Assembly: GCA_022822725.1 (NCBI GenBank)
Contig: JAJEAN010000007.1
Span: forward strand, 1,313,045 to 1,377,044
Reading direction: 5' to 3'
Source: Candidatus Latescibacterota bacterium
Lineage (GTDB): Bacteria > JAAXHH01
DNA length: 64,000 nt
The notes under the pieces are model-generated. The model searched no databases. It had not been told where the DNA came from and saw nothing but the letters and a program-made list of their open reading frames with translations. Positions 27,366-37,077 of the stretch are shown here, piece by piece. A program made the position numbers and the translations under genes. Every line of letters starts with the position of its first letter. Positions within the stretch are counted from its first letter, which is position 1.

Positions 27366-27416
27366 ACCTGGGTCCTCGCAGGCTGTCCCGGTTCAGCCTG
27401 CAGCCGTGAGAACGCC

Positions 27417-28244
27417 ATGAAACCCGCAAGTCCGGACACCCTGGTAGATACCATCCGGTACCCGCTGGAAAACCTGGAAAGCCCTGGCGGCCAGGGTTTT
27501 CTCGCATCCTGCCGTTCGGAGCTCGATGAGAAGTCCATCTGTGTGCTGGAAGACTTTGTGAAGCCGGATGCGCTGGCCGGCATGGTAAAGGAGGCCGGCG
27601 CCCTGATCCCGCAGGGGTACTACTACGACCGGCCGCGCACGAGCTACGAGGGGAACGACTACGATGACCGGACCTGGCCCGCGGACCATCCCCGAACGAT
27701 CGAACATGTCAACCGGTACCGGCAGGTCCTGAACTACCAGATCCCCAACGACACCCTCGTGCGCAGCGTTTTCCACTGGCCCGCGCTGACCGGGTTCGTG
27801 CGCAAGATGCTGGGATTCGATACGCTGTATACGAGCGCCTGCCCCCACCTGGCCCTGACGCTGCAGATCGCCCACGAGGGCGACAGCAACGGGTGGCATT
27901 TCGATTCCAACAACGGCAACGTCACGCTGCTGATCCAGCAGCCCGATTCCGGCGGCGTCTTCGAATACGTCCCCGGTCTCCGGGAAGACCACGACGAGCA
28001 TTACGACGACGTGCGAGACGTCTTCGATACCCCTGAAAGACACGTCCGCCGGACCGACATCAAGCCCGGCACCCTCGTCCTGTTCAACGGCAAGTACGCG
28101 CTGCATCGCGTTTCGCCCGTGGGTCCCACGGGCCGGCCCCGCATCATCGCGATCTTCAGCTACGACAGGCGTCCGGACCAGCTCTTCTCCCGGGACTACA
28201 TCGACATGGTGCGCAGCTTCAGTCAGGATACGACGGCGGGTTGA
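27417..28244 (+). CDS. 2OG-Fe(II) oxygenase (HxD type, BesD/ArpA-like)
   Basis: A 275-residue Fe(II)/2-oxoglutarate oxygenase with the complete facial triad: H161 and D163 in GWHFDSNNG, H230 in KYALHRVSPV, and Arg240/242 for 2-oxoglutarate (TGRPRIIAIFSYD). The HFDSNN-VTLLIQ-PDSGGVFEYVP arrangement recalls the family that also contains the amino-acid halogenase BesD. Here the Asp is kept, so hydroxylation or a related oxidation is expected. It is followed at once by an AGCS amino-acid:sodium symporter, consistent with a free amino acid as substrate, which is inference. Confidence 0.8.
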   Translation: MKPASPDTLVDTIRYPLENLESPGGQGFLASCRSELDEKSICVLEDFVKPDALAGMVKEAGALIPQGYYYDRPRTSYEGNDYDDRTWPADHPRTIEHVNRYRQVLNYQIPNDTLVRSVFHWPALTGFVRKMLGFDTLYTSACPHLALTLQIAHEGDSNGWHFDSNNGNVTLLIQQPDSGGVFEYVPGLREDHDEHYDDVRDVFDTPERHVRRTDIKPGTLVLFNGKYALHRVSPVGPTGRPRIIAIFSYDRRPDQLFSRDYIDMVRSFSQDTTAG

Positions 28245-28261
28245 ACCCGCATCGCTTACCC

Positions 28262-29662
28262 ATGGATTTCATAGAACCCTACGTAGTCGCCTTTTCAAAC
28301 CTGGTGTGGTCCTACGTATTCTACCTGATCATCGGCGGTGGAGCCCTGCTGCTGCTCTATAGCCGCTTTATGCCGTTCCGGTACGTAAGGCACGCCTTCG
28401 ACCTGGTCCGCGGCAGATTCGACGATCCCGACGATCCCGGCGACGTTTCCCACTTCAAGGCGCTGGTCAGTGCCCTTTCCGCCACGATCGGCATGGGGAA
28501 CATCTCCGGCGTGGCCATCGCCATCACCACGGGAGGCCCCGGAGCGATCTTCTGGATGTGGGTCAGCGCGCTCGTCGGCATGGCGACCAAGTTCTTCACC
28601 TGTTCGCTGGCCGTCATGTACAGGGGACGAGACACCGCGGGGCGCATACAGGGCGGACCGATGTACGTGATTTCAGAAGGCCTGGGAGGCGCCTGGAAAC
28701 CCCTGGCCGTCCTCTTCGCGGTCGCCGGCGTCATCGGCTGCCTTCCGCTCCTGCAGCCCAACCAGTTGATACAGATCATACGGGACGTCGTGTTCGCGCC
28801 GTACATATCTTTCGAAGGCGGCCACTTCAGATTCGATCTCATCGCCGGACTGGTCCTGTCCGGTCTCGTGGCCGTCGTGATTTTCGGCGGGATTACCCGT
28901 ATTGCCGAAGTCGCTTCCCGCGCCGTGCCGGCCATGGTCGTCCTGTACATGGTTTCGACCCTGTGGATCATCCTGTACAACCTGGGTGATGTGCCCCGGT
29001 ACCTGTCCCTTATCCTGACGGATGCCTTCACCGGGTCCGCGGTGGCCGGCGGGGTGGTCGGCACGACCATCGTGACGGGGGTCCGCCGCGCGGCCTTTTC
29101 AAACGAGGCCGGCATCGGCACGGAGGCGCTTGCCCACGGCGCCGTCAAGACCGGGGAGCCGGTCCGCGAAGGTCTGGTCGCCATGATGGGACCGGTCATC
29201 GATACGATGATCGTCTGCACCTGTACCGCGCTTGTGATCCTCATGGCAGGCGTATGGCAGTCCACGCCGGACAACGGCGTGACGCTGACCGCCGGCGCCT
29301 TCGAAGCGGCCATGCCCGGTTACGGCGCGGTTATTCTTACGGTCTGTGTGTTTTTCTTCGCCGTTACCACGCTGTTGACCTACTCCTACTATGGCGCCAA
29401 GTGCCTGAGTTTTCTGATCGGCGCCGGGTATGTAAGGTTGTACAATGCAGCCTACGTGGTATTCGTCGTGGTCGCCTCGGTGTCCTCGGTCGACGCGGTG
29501 ATCAGCTTCGCCGACGGCCTGTTCGCCCTCATGGCGATTCCGACCATGGCCTCGGCGCTGCGCCTGGCTCCCCGGGTGATGGCTTCCTTTCGGCGATACA
29601 GCGCGTCTTTTCTGCTCGGTAGAACCCGTCCTGGCCGACCTGCAAATGTAGCGCGACCATAG
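28262..29662 (+). CDS. AGCS-family alanine/glycine:sodium symporter
   Basis: A membrane protein of 466 residues with about 11 hydrophobic segments. The AGCS signatures are present: SATIGMGNISGVAIAITTGG, GPGAIFWMWVSALVGMATKF and RRAAFSNEAGIGTEALAHGA. Family members import alanine, glycine or related amino acids with sodium. A TTG at 28241 that overlaps the stop of the oxygenase gene is an alternative start. The tight spacing suggests that both are co-expressed. Confidence 0.9.
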   Translation: MDFIEPYVVAFSNLVWSYVFYLIIGGGALLLLYSRFMPFRYVRHAFDLVRGRFDDPDDPGDVSHFKALVSALSATIGMGNISGVAIAITTGGPGAIFWMWVSALVGMATKFFTCSLAVMYRGRDTAGRIQGGPMYVISEGLGGAWKPLAVLFAVAGVIGCLPLLQPNQLIQIIRDVVFAPYISFEGGHFRFDLIAGLVLSGLVAVVIFGGITRIAEVASRAVPAMVVLYMVSTLWIILYNLGDVPRYLSLILTDAFTGSAVAGGVVGTTIVTGVRRAAFSNEAGIGTEALAHGAVKTGEPVREGLVAMMGPVIDTMIVCTCTALVILMAGVWQSTPDNGVTLTAGAFEAAMPGYGAVILTVCVFFFAVTTLLTYSYYGAKCLSFLIGAGYVRLYNAAYVVFVVVASVSSVDAVISFADGLFALMAIPTMASALRLAPRVMASFRRYSASFLLGRTRPGRPANVARP

Positions 29663-29855
29663 GACCGGAATTAGCGTATATATCGCTTCTATGTGCATTC
29701 TTCACAAAACTTTAAATAACCAACATTTTGTGTTTACAACTAAAGGAGATTCCGACATATTGTAGTTACTACTCTTCCCTCACATCGTAATAACCCACAC
29801 AAAGAGGAGGAGGAATACTATAGATTCCACACATTAAAATGTAAGGAGGTTCGTC
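29663..29855 (+). promoter_or_regulatory. AT-rich leader of the TonB receptor gene
   Basis: About 190 AT-rich bases in GC-rich surroundings. It contains an inverted repeat (CACAAAA 29703-29709, TTTTGTG 29726-29732, 16-base spacer), a purine tract GAGGAGGAGGAA near 29804, and an ideal AAGGAGG seven bases before the receptor ATG. It is likely a strong, regulated promoter and leader. No clear riboswitch fold was seen. Confidence 0.45.
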
Positions 29856-32657
29856 ATGATACACCGCAATTGCCTTTCCTGGTTGGCCATCGGGCTGCTC
29901 GCCCTGGTTTCGACGGATGCCGTGGCCCAGCAGGACCAGGAAATGGAAGGCGTCGATTTCGTCGCTGAAGAGGTGACCGTCACCGGTTCCCGCATCAGGG
30001 GCGAAGCCGCCGAATCCACCGCACCCGTCATCATCCTCGCCAAGACCCAGATTCAGGAGTTGGGGCTCGCGTCCATCGGCGACGTGCTCCAGACCCTGAC
30101 CGTCCAATCCAACGCCATCAACACCCAGGCCAATAACGGCGGCGACGGATCCACCCGGATCAGCCTCCGCGGACTGGGCAGTACCCGAACACTGGTACTG
30201 GTCAACGGCCGCCGTTTCGTACCGGGCGGAACCGGGGCGAACTCGTCTGTCGACCTGAACTCCATACCCGCTTCAGTCATTGAACGCGTCGAGGTGCTCA
30301 AGGACGGCGCTTCGGCCGTGTACGGTTCCGACGCCATCGGCGGCGTCGTGAACGTCATCACCCGTTCCGACCTCGAAGGCGTGGAGTTCGAGTACTACCA
30401 GGGTGTCACCGGCGCGGGCGACGGTGACGTGATCGACGCGAGCATAACCGCCGGTTTACGGAGCGGACGGGGCGACATCCTGTTCTCAGCGGGATACCAC
30501 AACCGCAAGCCCGTCTGGACCGGCGACCGTGATTTCAGCGAGGCGGACAAAACCTACGACTGGGGGACGAACGACGGCACCTTCACCACGAGCGGCAGTT
30601 CGGCCACGCCGGAAGGAACCATCATCGACCGCTTGGAGGAGGAAGGCAACGCGGCCTGGCAGGCGATCGTCGAAAGAGCCGGGGCGGACGCCGGCGTGTA
30701 CTTCAACGCGCCATCCGGCGGATGGCGTCCCTTCAACTTCGCTGGAAACTCGCTGGACGGCACTGGCGACCTGTATAACTACCAGCCGGAAAATTACCTC
30801 TATACGCCGCAAACGCGGTACTCGGCTTTCTTGAGCGGAAACTACCTTTTCACCGACGACCTGAGCGGTTTCTTCGAGGTATCGTATACCAACCGGCAGT
30901 CGGATCAGAAACTGGCGCCGACCCCGCTCTTCATCATCATTGAAGGGATCTCGGTATCGGCCGAGAACCAGTATAACGAGTTCGGGCGCGACTTCATCGA
31001 CGTGCGCCGGCGGTTCGTCGAGGCAAGCAACCGCAATTTCCTGCAGGACCTCGATACTTACCGGATCGTCCTGGGCATGGAGCACGAGTTCCGGGGATTT
31101 ACCGGGGACCTGGCCTTCTCCTACGGACGCACCAGCGGCACCAACATCAACGAGGGCCGGTTTATCCGGAGTAATATCGAAATGGCCCTGGGACCCGACT
31201 CGGAATGCGTAGGAGGTTGCGTACCCCTCGATATTCTGCACGGGCCCGGTACGATCACGGAGGATATGCTGAAGTACATACAGTACACCGGTATCGCCAG
31301 GGGCTATACTTCGCAGAGAATCCTGCAGTACAACCTGACCGGTAGCCTGTACGAACTGCCGGCCGGACCCGTTGGCGTGGCCATAGGCGCTTCGTCCCGG
31401 TGGGAAGCGGGCGGCTCTATCCCCGATCCCATCACCGCCACCGGAAACACCACGGGCAACAAGGAAGAGGCGACCGAAGGCGACTACTCGGTCAGGGCGG
31501 TTTACGCAGAGACCAGCATTCCGGTTTATCAGAATGACATGGGCGGTCTGGCCGTTACGGCCGCGGGCCGTCTGTTCAACTACGACACCTTCGGGTCTGA
31601 TTTCACGTACGAAGCGGGCGCCCGCCTCGAGCTCCCGCTGGGCCTGGCCTTCCGATCGACCTACTCGAAGGCCTTCCGCGCACCGAGTATCGGCGAGATG
31701 TTCCTGGGCCAGAGCGACAGTTTCCCGCTGGTCAGCGATCCCTGCAGCGTCGTGGACGAAGCCGGCAATCCGCGCAACCTGACCTCGCAGCAGATGCGCA
31801 ACTGCGCTTCCGCGGGCGTTCCGGGGGATTTCGAGGACTCCAGGGCGCAGCTCAGGGCCCGGATCGGCGGATCCACGGATCTCGATCCCGAACGGGCCAA
31901 CACGGTGACGGCCGGCGTGGTGTACCAGCCCGAGTTCGTGGACAACCTCGATGTCGCGGTCAGTTACTACGCGACCAAGATCGAGGATGAAATCGGAGCG
32001 CTCGGTGCGGGTCTGATCCTGAGCAATTGTTACTCCCAGGACAGTCCGTCGGACTGCGAAAAAGTCCAGCGCGACTCGAACAACCTGATCACCAATATCT
32101 TCTCGACCGCCACCAACATCGGCGAGACGGAAACCAATGGGCTGGATATCGAACTGAATTTCATCGACGACACGCCCCTCGGCCTGCTCTCGGCGCGGCT
32201 CGAGTCCAACTACCTCTTCGCTTACGACGTGTACCTGCCCATACCGGGCGGTTTCGAACTGGTGGAAGGCAAAGGTTATTACGACCTGGGCGTGTTCCCC
32301 AGCTGGCGGCACAACGCCAACGTCGGGCTGAAGTGGTCCAGGACGTCGGCCGCGGTGACGTGGCAGTATACCGGCGGATTCCAGGAGTGCGAGGACGATG
32401 ACTGCAAGGGGCTGTACCGCGACGACGTGGAAACGACCCCGACGGTCCGAGACGTGGACGGGCACCATCTGTTCGGCCTCCAGGGGTCCTACCGGCTGTT
32501 TTCGAAGGCCGGAGGCACCGTGTTCACGGTTGGTATCAATAACGTGTTTGACACGGCGCCAGCGGTGATCTACAATGGTTTCCTGGGCACTTCGGACGCG
32601 TCGACGTACGACTTCCTGGGCAGGTACCTGTACATCAGGCTGTCCCACTTCCTGTAG
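29856..32657 (+). CDS. TonB-dependent outer-membrane receptor
   Basis: A 933-residue receptor. A signal peptide ends at DAVA before QQDQ. A TonB-box-like EEVTVTGSR lies at about residues 35-43. The plug domain contains ISLRGLGSTRTLVLVNGRR, IERVEVLKDGASAVYGSDA and GGVVNVITR. The rest is a long beta-barrel ending in YLYIRLSHFL. Such receptors import siderophores, cobalamin or oligosaccharides using TonB energy; no ligand can be named. The adjoining gene is a close paralogue. Confidence 0.95.
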   Translation: MIHRNCLSWLAIGLLALVSTDAVAQQDQEMEGVDFVAEEVTVTGSRIRGEAAESTAPVIILAKTQIQELGLASIGDVLQTLTVQSNAINTQANNGGDGSTRISLRGLGSTRTLVLVNGRRFVPGGTGANSSVDLNSIPASVIERVEVLKDGASAVYGSDAIGGVVNVITRSDLEGVEFEYYQGVTGAGDGDVIDASITAGLRSGRGDILFSAGYHNRKPVWTGDRDFSEADKTYDWGTNDGTFTTSGSSATPEGTIIDRLEEEGNAAWQAIVERAGADAGVYFNAPSGGWRPFNFAGNSLDGTGDLYNYQPENYLYTPQTRYSAFLSGNYLFTDDLSGFFEVSYTNRQSDQKLAPTPLFIIIEGISVSAENQYNEFGRDFIDVRRRFVEASNRNFLQDLDTYRIVLGMEHEFRGFTGDLAFSYGRTSGTNINEGRFIRSNIEMALGPDSECVGGCVPLDILHGPGTITEDMLKYIQYTGIARGYTSQRILQYNLTGSLYELPAGPVGVAIGASSRWEAGGSIPDPITATGNTTGNKEEATEGDYSVRAVYAETSIPVYQNDMGGLAVTAAGRLFNYDTFGSDFTYEAGARLELPLGLAFRSTYSKAFRAPSIGEMFLGQSDSFPLVSDPCSVVDEAGNPRNLTSQQMRNCASAGVPGDFEDSRAQLRARIGGSTDLDPERANTVTAGVVYQPEFVDNLDVAVSYYATKIEDEIGALGAGLILSNCYSQDSPSDCEKVQRDSNNLITNIFSTATNIGETETNGLDIELNFIDDTPLGLLSARLESNYLFAYDVYLPIPGGFELVEGKGYYDLGVFPSWRHNANVGLKWSRTSAAVTWQYTGGFQECEDDDCKGLYRDDVETTPTVRDVDGHHLFGLQGSYRLFSKAGGTVFTVGINNVFDTAPAVIYNGFLGTSDASTYDFLGRYLYIRLSHFL

Positions 32658-32690
32658 ACCGCACGCATTGTAAACGGACAGGTCCCGGTC

Positions 32691-35501
32691 TTGGTAAACG
32701 GACGAATATGGCTGTTGGTAGCTGGTTTGTTCGTGGTACCGGCCAGTACCGGGACCTACGCCCAGGACGCTGAATACCCGGACGAAGGCCAGGTCGAATA
32801 CGTCTTCGACGAGATTACGGTCACGGGGTCCAGGATAAAGAGCGAGGCGGGACCGTCCACGGCGCCAGTCGTCGTCCTGTCCCGCGCGCAGATCGTCGCC
32901 CGGGGCCTGGCCTCCGTCGGAGACGTACTTCAGACCCTCACCGTACAATCCAACGCCACCAATACGCAGGCCAATTACAGCGGCGACGGGGCCACCCGCA
33001 TCAGCCTCCGCGGCTTGGGTGCCCAGCGGACGCTGGTCCTGGTCAACGGCCGCAGGTACGTGCCGGGCGGCCTCGGCGCGGACGCCTCCGTCGATCTGAA
33101 TTCCCTTCCATCCACCGTCATAGAACGGATCGAGGTACTCAAGGACGGCGCCTCTGCGGTCTACGGTTCCGACGCCGTGGGCGGTGTTGTCAACGTCATC
33201 ACGCGGACGGACCTGGACGGCGTCGAGGTCGAGTCCTACCAGGGGATCTCGAGTAACGGAGACGGGGGTGCCATCGACCTTGCCCTGACCGCCGGCCTGC
33301 GAAGCGCGCGCGGTAATATCCTCTTCTCCGCCGGTTACCACGACCAGCGGCCGGTCTGGACCTATGAGCGGGACTTCAGTGAAACGGACAAGACCTACAA
33401 CTGGGCGAAGAACGACGGGTCCTTCACCACCAGCGGCAGTTCCGCGACCCCCGAAGGGCACATCGTCGACCATTCCGGCGAAATGGGCAATGCCGCGTGG
33501 CAGGCCGTCAACGCCGCGGCAGATGCAGGTGCCGGGGACTACCACCTGGATCCGTCGGGAGGCTGGCGTCCCTTCAATTACGCGGGGAACTCGCTGGACG
33601 GCACCGGTGACCTGTACAACTACCAGCCCGAGAACTACATCTCCACCCCGCAGACGCGGTACACGGCCTTTCTCAGCGGAAATTACGCGTTAAATGAGCG
33701 ACTGGGGACCTATTTCGAGGTTTCCTACGCCAACCGGCAGTCCGAACAGAAACTGGCGCCTACGCCCCTGTTCACCATCGAGGAAGGCATCACGGTCTCG
33801 GCCGGCAACCGGTACAATTCGTTCGGCCGGGACTTCGTGGACGTCCGACGCCGCTTCGTGGAGGCCGGCAACCGGATATTCAACCAGGATATCGACACGT
33901 ACCGCATCGTGCTGGGCCTGACGGTACCTGTGCTGGGCTTCGATTCCGATCTCTTCTTCGCCTTTGGACGCACGGCCGGCAACACGGTCAACCGGGGGCG
34001 GTTCATCCGAAGCAACCTCATGCGCGCGCTGGGTCCCGACGAAGAATGCACGGGCGGGTGCGTGCCCCTGGACATCCTGCACGGCGCCGGGACCATCACA
34101 CCGGAAATGTTGGCCTACATCCAGTACACCGGCGTGGCCCGCGGTTTCTCGCAGCAGAAGATCCTGCACTGGAACCTGACCGGGAACCTGGCGGAACTGG
34201 CGCACGGACCGCTGGCCGTGGCCGCTGGGGTGTCGTCGCGCTGGGAGTCCGGCGCATACACGCCGGATCCGATTACCGCCTCGGGGAACACGACGGGGTT
34301 TCGTTCCGAAGCCACCGAAGGCAATTACGCGGTCTCGGCGCTTTACGGGGAGGCCAGTCTGCCGGTATACCGCGGCAATGGGGCCGGAATCCACCTGACG
34401 GCGGCCGGCCGGGCTTTTCACTACGATACGTTCGGTTCCGGCTTCACCTATGAAACCGGAACCAGTGTCGAACTGCCCAGGGGGCTGGTCCTTCGCGCCA
34501 CCTATTCCAATGCCTTCCGGGCGCCCAACATCGCCGAAATGTTCCTGGGCGCCAATGACGTGTTTCCCCTCGTCAGCGATCCGTGCAGCTCGATAGACGA
34601 GGGAGGTTACCCCCGGCTATTGACCTCGCAGCAGGCACAGCACTGCGCCGCCGCGGGCATACCGGCCGGCTTCAGGGACTCGAGGGCGCAGCTACGCGCC
34701 AGGGAAGGCGGGTCGACCGAACTCGATCCCGAGAAAGCGGCCATGATCACGGGCGGCCTGAGCTACCGGCCAGGCTTCGCGGAGGACCTGAATGTAAGCC
34801 TGAACTACTATCACAACCGGATCGAGGATGAAATCGGATCGCTCCCGGCGGGCGTCATCCTGAGCAATTGCTACTCGCAGGACAACCCCACGAGCTGCGA
34901 TCAGATCGTGCGGGACGCCGATACGCGCCTGATCTCCCACATCATTCAGACCAACACCAACGTCGGCGAGACCGAGACCGCGGGTCTGGACCTGGAGGTG
35001 GGGTACAATGGAAACACTTCCTGGGGCATTCTTTCGGCGCGGCTTGAATCAAACATGCTGATCAAGTACGACCAGTTCGTGCCGGCGGCCGGCGGTACGG
35101 AAGTGATCAAGGCGAGGGGATATTATGACGTGGGGGTGTTCCCCCGGTGGCGGCATGCCGCCTCGCTGGACCTCAAAGGGCGGCGCGCCTCGGCGGGACT
35201 GACCTGGGCTTACGTCGGTGGTTTCGTGGAGTGCGAGGACAACGACTGCAAGGGGCTGTATCGGTCCGACGTCATCGAGACGCCACCCTACAGGGATGTA
35301 GAGTCCAACAGCGTACTCGGCCTTCGTGGAACGTACAGGCTGTTTACGGGGGCGGGCGGTACCGTGCTGACCCTGGGGGTGAACAACGTGTTCAACCAGC
35401 CGCCCGCGGTGATCTTCAATGGGCTGCTGGGGACCTCGGATTTCTCAACCTACGACTACATGGGCCGGTACCTGTACCTGCGGGTGTCGCACTTTCTGTG
35501 A
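32691..35501 (+). CDS. TonB-dependent outer-membrane receptor, tandem paralogue
   Basis: A 936-residue receptor highly similar along its full length to the previous one, in the plug (ISLRGLGAQRTLVLVNGRRY), the barrel (SNCYSQDNPTSCDQ) and the end (YLYLRVSHFL). It therefore arose by tandem duplication. The signal peptide ends at TYA before QDAEY. No in-frame ATG exists near the signal peptide. TTG at 32691 is the best start, with only a weak ribosome site. A short direct repeat (GTAAACGGAC at 32670 and 32693) lies at the junction. Only 33 bases separate the two genes, so a common transcript is likely. Confidence 0.93.
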   Translation: MVNGRIWLLVAGLFVVPASTGTYAQDAEYPDEGQVEYVFDEITVTGSRIKSEAGPSTAPVVVLSRAQIVARGLASVGDVLQTLTVQSNATNTQANYSGDGATRISLRGLGAQRTLVLVNGRRYVPGGLGADASVDLNSLPSTVIERIEVLKDGASAVYGSDAVGGVVNVITRTDLDGVEVESYQGISSNGDGGAIDLALTAGLRSARGNILFSAGYHDQRPVWTYERDFSETDKTYNWAKNDGSFTTSGSSATPEGHIVDHSGEMGNAAWQAVNAAADAGAGDYHLDPSGGWRPFNYAGNSLDGTGDLYNYQPENYISTPQTRYTAFLSGNYALNERLGTYFEVSYANRQSEQKLAPTPLFTIEEGITVSAGNRYNSFGRDFVDVRRRFVEAGNRIFNQDIDTYRIVLGLTVPVLGFDSDLFFAFGRTAGNTVNRGRFIRSNLMRALGPDEECTGGCVPLDILHGAGTITPEMLAYIQYTGVARGFSQQKILHWNLTGNLAELAHGPLAVAAGVSSRWESGAYTPDPITASGNTTGFRSEATEGNYAVSALYGEASLPVYRGNGAGIHLTAAGRAFHYDTFGSGFTYETGTSVELPRGLVLRATYSNAFRAPNIAEMFLGANDVFPLVSDPCSSIDEGGYPRLLTSQQAQHCAAAGIPAGFRDSRAQLRAREGGSTELDPEKAAMITGGLSYRPGFAEDLNVSLNYYHNRIEDEIGSLPAGVILSNCYSQDNPTSCDQIVRDADTRLISHIIQTNTNVGETETAGLDLEVGYNGNTSWGILSARLESNMLIKYDQFVPAAGGTEVIKARGYYDVGVFPRWRHAASLDLKGRRASAGLTWAYVGGFVECEDNDCKGLYRSDVIETPPYRDVESNSVLGLRGTYRLFTGAGGTVLTLGVNNVFNQPPAVIFNGLLGTSDFSTYDYMGRYLYLRVSHFL

Positions 35502-35570
35502 GGGGTGGGCCTGTTGACCGGATTCAGTTCATGACTGATCTGATGCACTGGGCTTCAGGGCTTTAAGGCT

Positions 35571-36848
35571 TCAGGGCTTCTTCTCATCATTTGGGCGATT
35601 TGAGTCCGTAGCATCCTGCTGATCTTCTTTGCCGGCGTCATCGGGCCCGTCCGATTCCGTTGCTTCTTCAGTCCCCTCTCCCCTATCGCCGGCATCCTCC
35701 CCACTGGAATCGGCCGAATCCGCCTCCTGCTCATCCACCTCGTCACTACCCGCGGGATCAGCATCGCGTTCGGGTTCGTCCCTCTCTCGCTCGGTCTCGT
35801 CCGGTTCCTTCAAATCCGCTCCGCCGGCATCCTCCCCACCTGTGCGATCCGACCCTCCGGCTTTCTCCTCCGGCTCCTCGGAGTATCCCATCTCTACATC
35901 GTAGTCGTAGATGAATTCGTCGTCATCAGGCCAGTAGGCCCTGCCGGTTCGTTCCTCGCCGGTCGGGGTGGACGAACCGCGGGGCAGCGTCGGGGTATCC
36001 GGATCGCCGGTGGTCAGCGCGGGCTGCTCCCCGTCGCCGCCGTCGCCGCCTCCACCGCCTTCTCCGTCGTCATCGCCGTCCCCGTCTTCTTCAGCCTCTT
36101 CCGACTTCCTCCTGCTCCTGCCGATCAGCGCGGCGATACCCATGCTGATGAAATAAAGCACCACGAGCGGAATCGCCACGAGGGTCTGGGTGTAGGGGTC
36201 GCCGGTCGGCGTGATGACGGCGGCGGCGATGAATATGACGACGAAGGCGATGCGCCACACCCGTTTGAGCACACCGGCGTTCAGGATGCGAAGCCAGGTC
36301 AGAAAGGCCACCACCGCCGGCATCTGGAACACGACGCCCATGATCAGGACCATCTTGTTCACGAGACCAACATAGAATCCGATATCCCACTGTGGCTTGA
36401 TGTCCGGGACGTGAAGCTGGACGAAAAACCGGACCATGACCGGGATCAGTACATAGAAAGCGAAGGCGGCGCCGACGAGAAACAGGACGCAGCAGAAGAA
36501 GATGACGATGGGGACATACTTCTTCTCCTTGTCGAGCAGGCCGGGCGAAACGAATGTCCAGAGGTTGTAGAGCACATAGGGCAGCGCGAAGGCGAATCCC
36601 AGCAGCAGCGAGATGTTCACCTTGGCCGTGAACATGCCGGCCGGCCGGATGGCCTGGATCTCGATCTCTGTCTTGAGGTTTTCCTGGAAAGTCGGCGAGA
36701 GCAGGAAATTTATGATGTAGTCGGCGAAGGTGAAGCAGACGACCATGCCGACCAGGATGGCGAGCACGGACTTCAGGATGGCCCTACGAAGCTCTTCGAG
36801 ATGTTCCAGGAAGGACATCTCGCCGCTACGGATTTTCGCTGGGGACAT
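35571..36848 (-). CDS. tatC: Sec-independent translocase TatC with acidic tail
   Basis: TatC core at residues 1-248: MSFLEHLEELRRAI, FTAKVNISLLLGFAFALPYVLYNLWTF, six membrane helices, and AAVITPTGDPYTQ before the last ones. It binds twin-arginine signal peptides. Beyond residue 249 comes an unusual low-complexity tail of about 177 residues, rich in Glu, Asp, Gly and Ser, including a Tyr/Asp patch (EFIYDYDVEMGY). Ordinary TatC proteins end soon after the sixth helix. The start ATG at 36848 has AGAGG seven bases upstream; the longer frame from 36920 is less likely. Confidence 0.93.
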   Translation of the reverse strand: MSPAKIRSGEMSFLEHLEELRRAILKSVLAILVGMVVCFTFADYIINFLLSPTFQENLKTEIEIQAIRPAGMFTAKVNISLLLGFAFALPYVLYNLWTFVSPGLLDKEKKYVPIVIFFCCVLFLVGAAFAFYVLIPVMVRFFVQLHVPDIKPQWDIGFYVGLVNKMVLIMGVVFQMPAVVAFLTWLRILNAGVLKRVWRIAFVVIFIAAAVITPTGDPYTQTLVAIPLVVLYFISMGIAALIGRSRRKSEEAEEDGDGDDDGEGGGGGDGGDGEQPALTTGDPDTPTLPRGSSTPTGEERTGRAYWPDDDEFIYDYDVEMGYSEEPEEKAGGSDRTGGEDAGGADLKEPDETERERDEPERDADPAGSDEVDEQEADSADSSGEDAGDRGEGTEEATESDGPDDAGKEDQQDATDSNRPNDEKKP

Positions 36849-37077
36849 GGCAGATCCTCTCGCCGGCAGGTTCTTGCGAACAACGGGCGGTAAGTAAGCG
36901 CGGACCGTGGTTCCTGTCAAGCAAATCCCCCGTATCCTCCACCGCCAATGGCCTTGACGAAGGGTCGTCTGAGGCGTAGCTTAATCGCGTCTTCACGACG
37001 GCGGATTTCGTGTCTCGGCGGCTTGTCCGCAAGGCATTCCCGCAGGAATTGGTGCCTCATACGGGAGCCATTGGCAC

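Noticed and set aside
27417-28244. Amino-acid halogenase
   Set aside because: The resemblance is to the BesD family, but the metal motif HFD keeps the Asp that halogenases lack.
30486-33545. 1019-codon minus-strand frame spanning both TonB receptors
   Set aside because: Shadow frame. It crosses the junction of two real genes and its repetitive look comes from the paralogous receptors.
35629-36156. Ser/Pro-rich plus-strand frames
   Set aside because: They mirror the acidic, repetitive tail of TatC.
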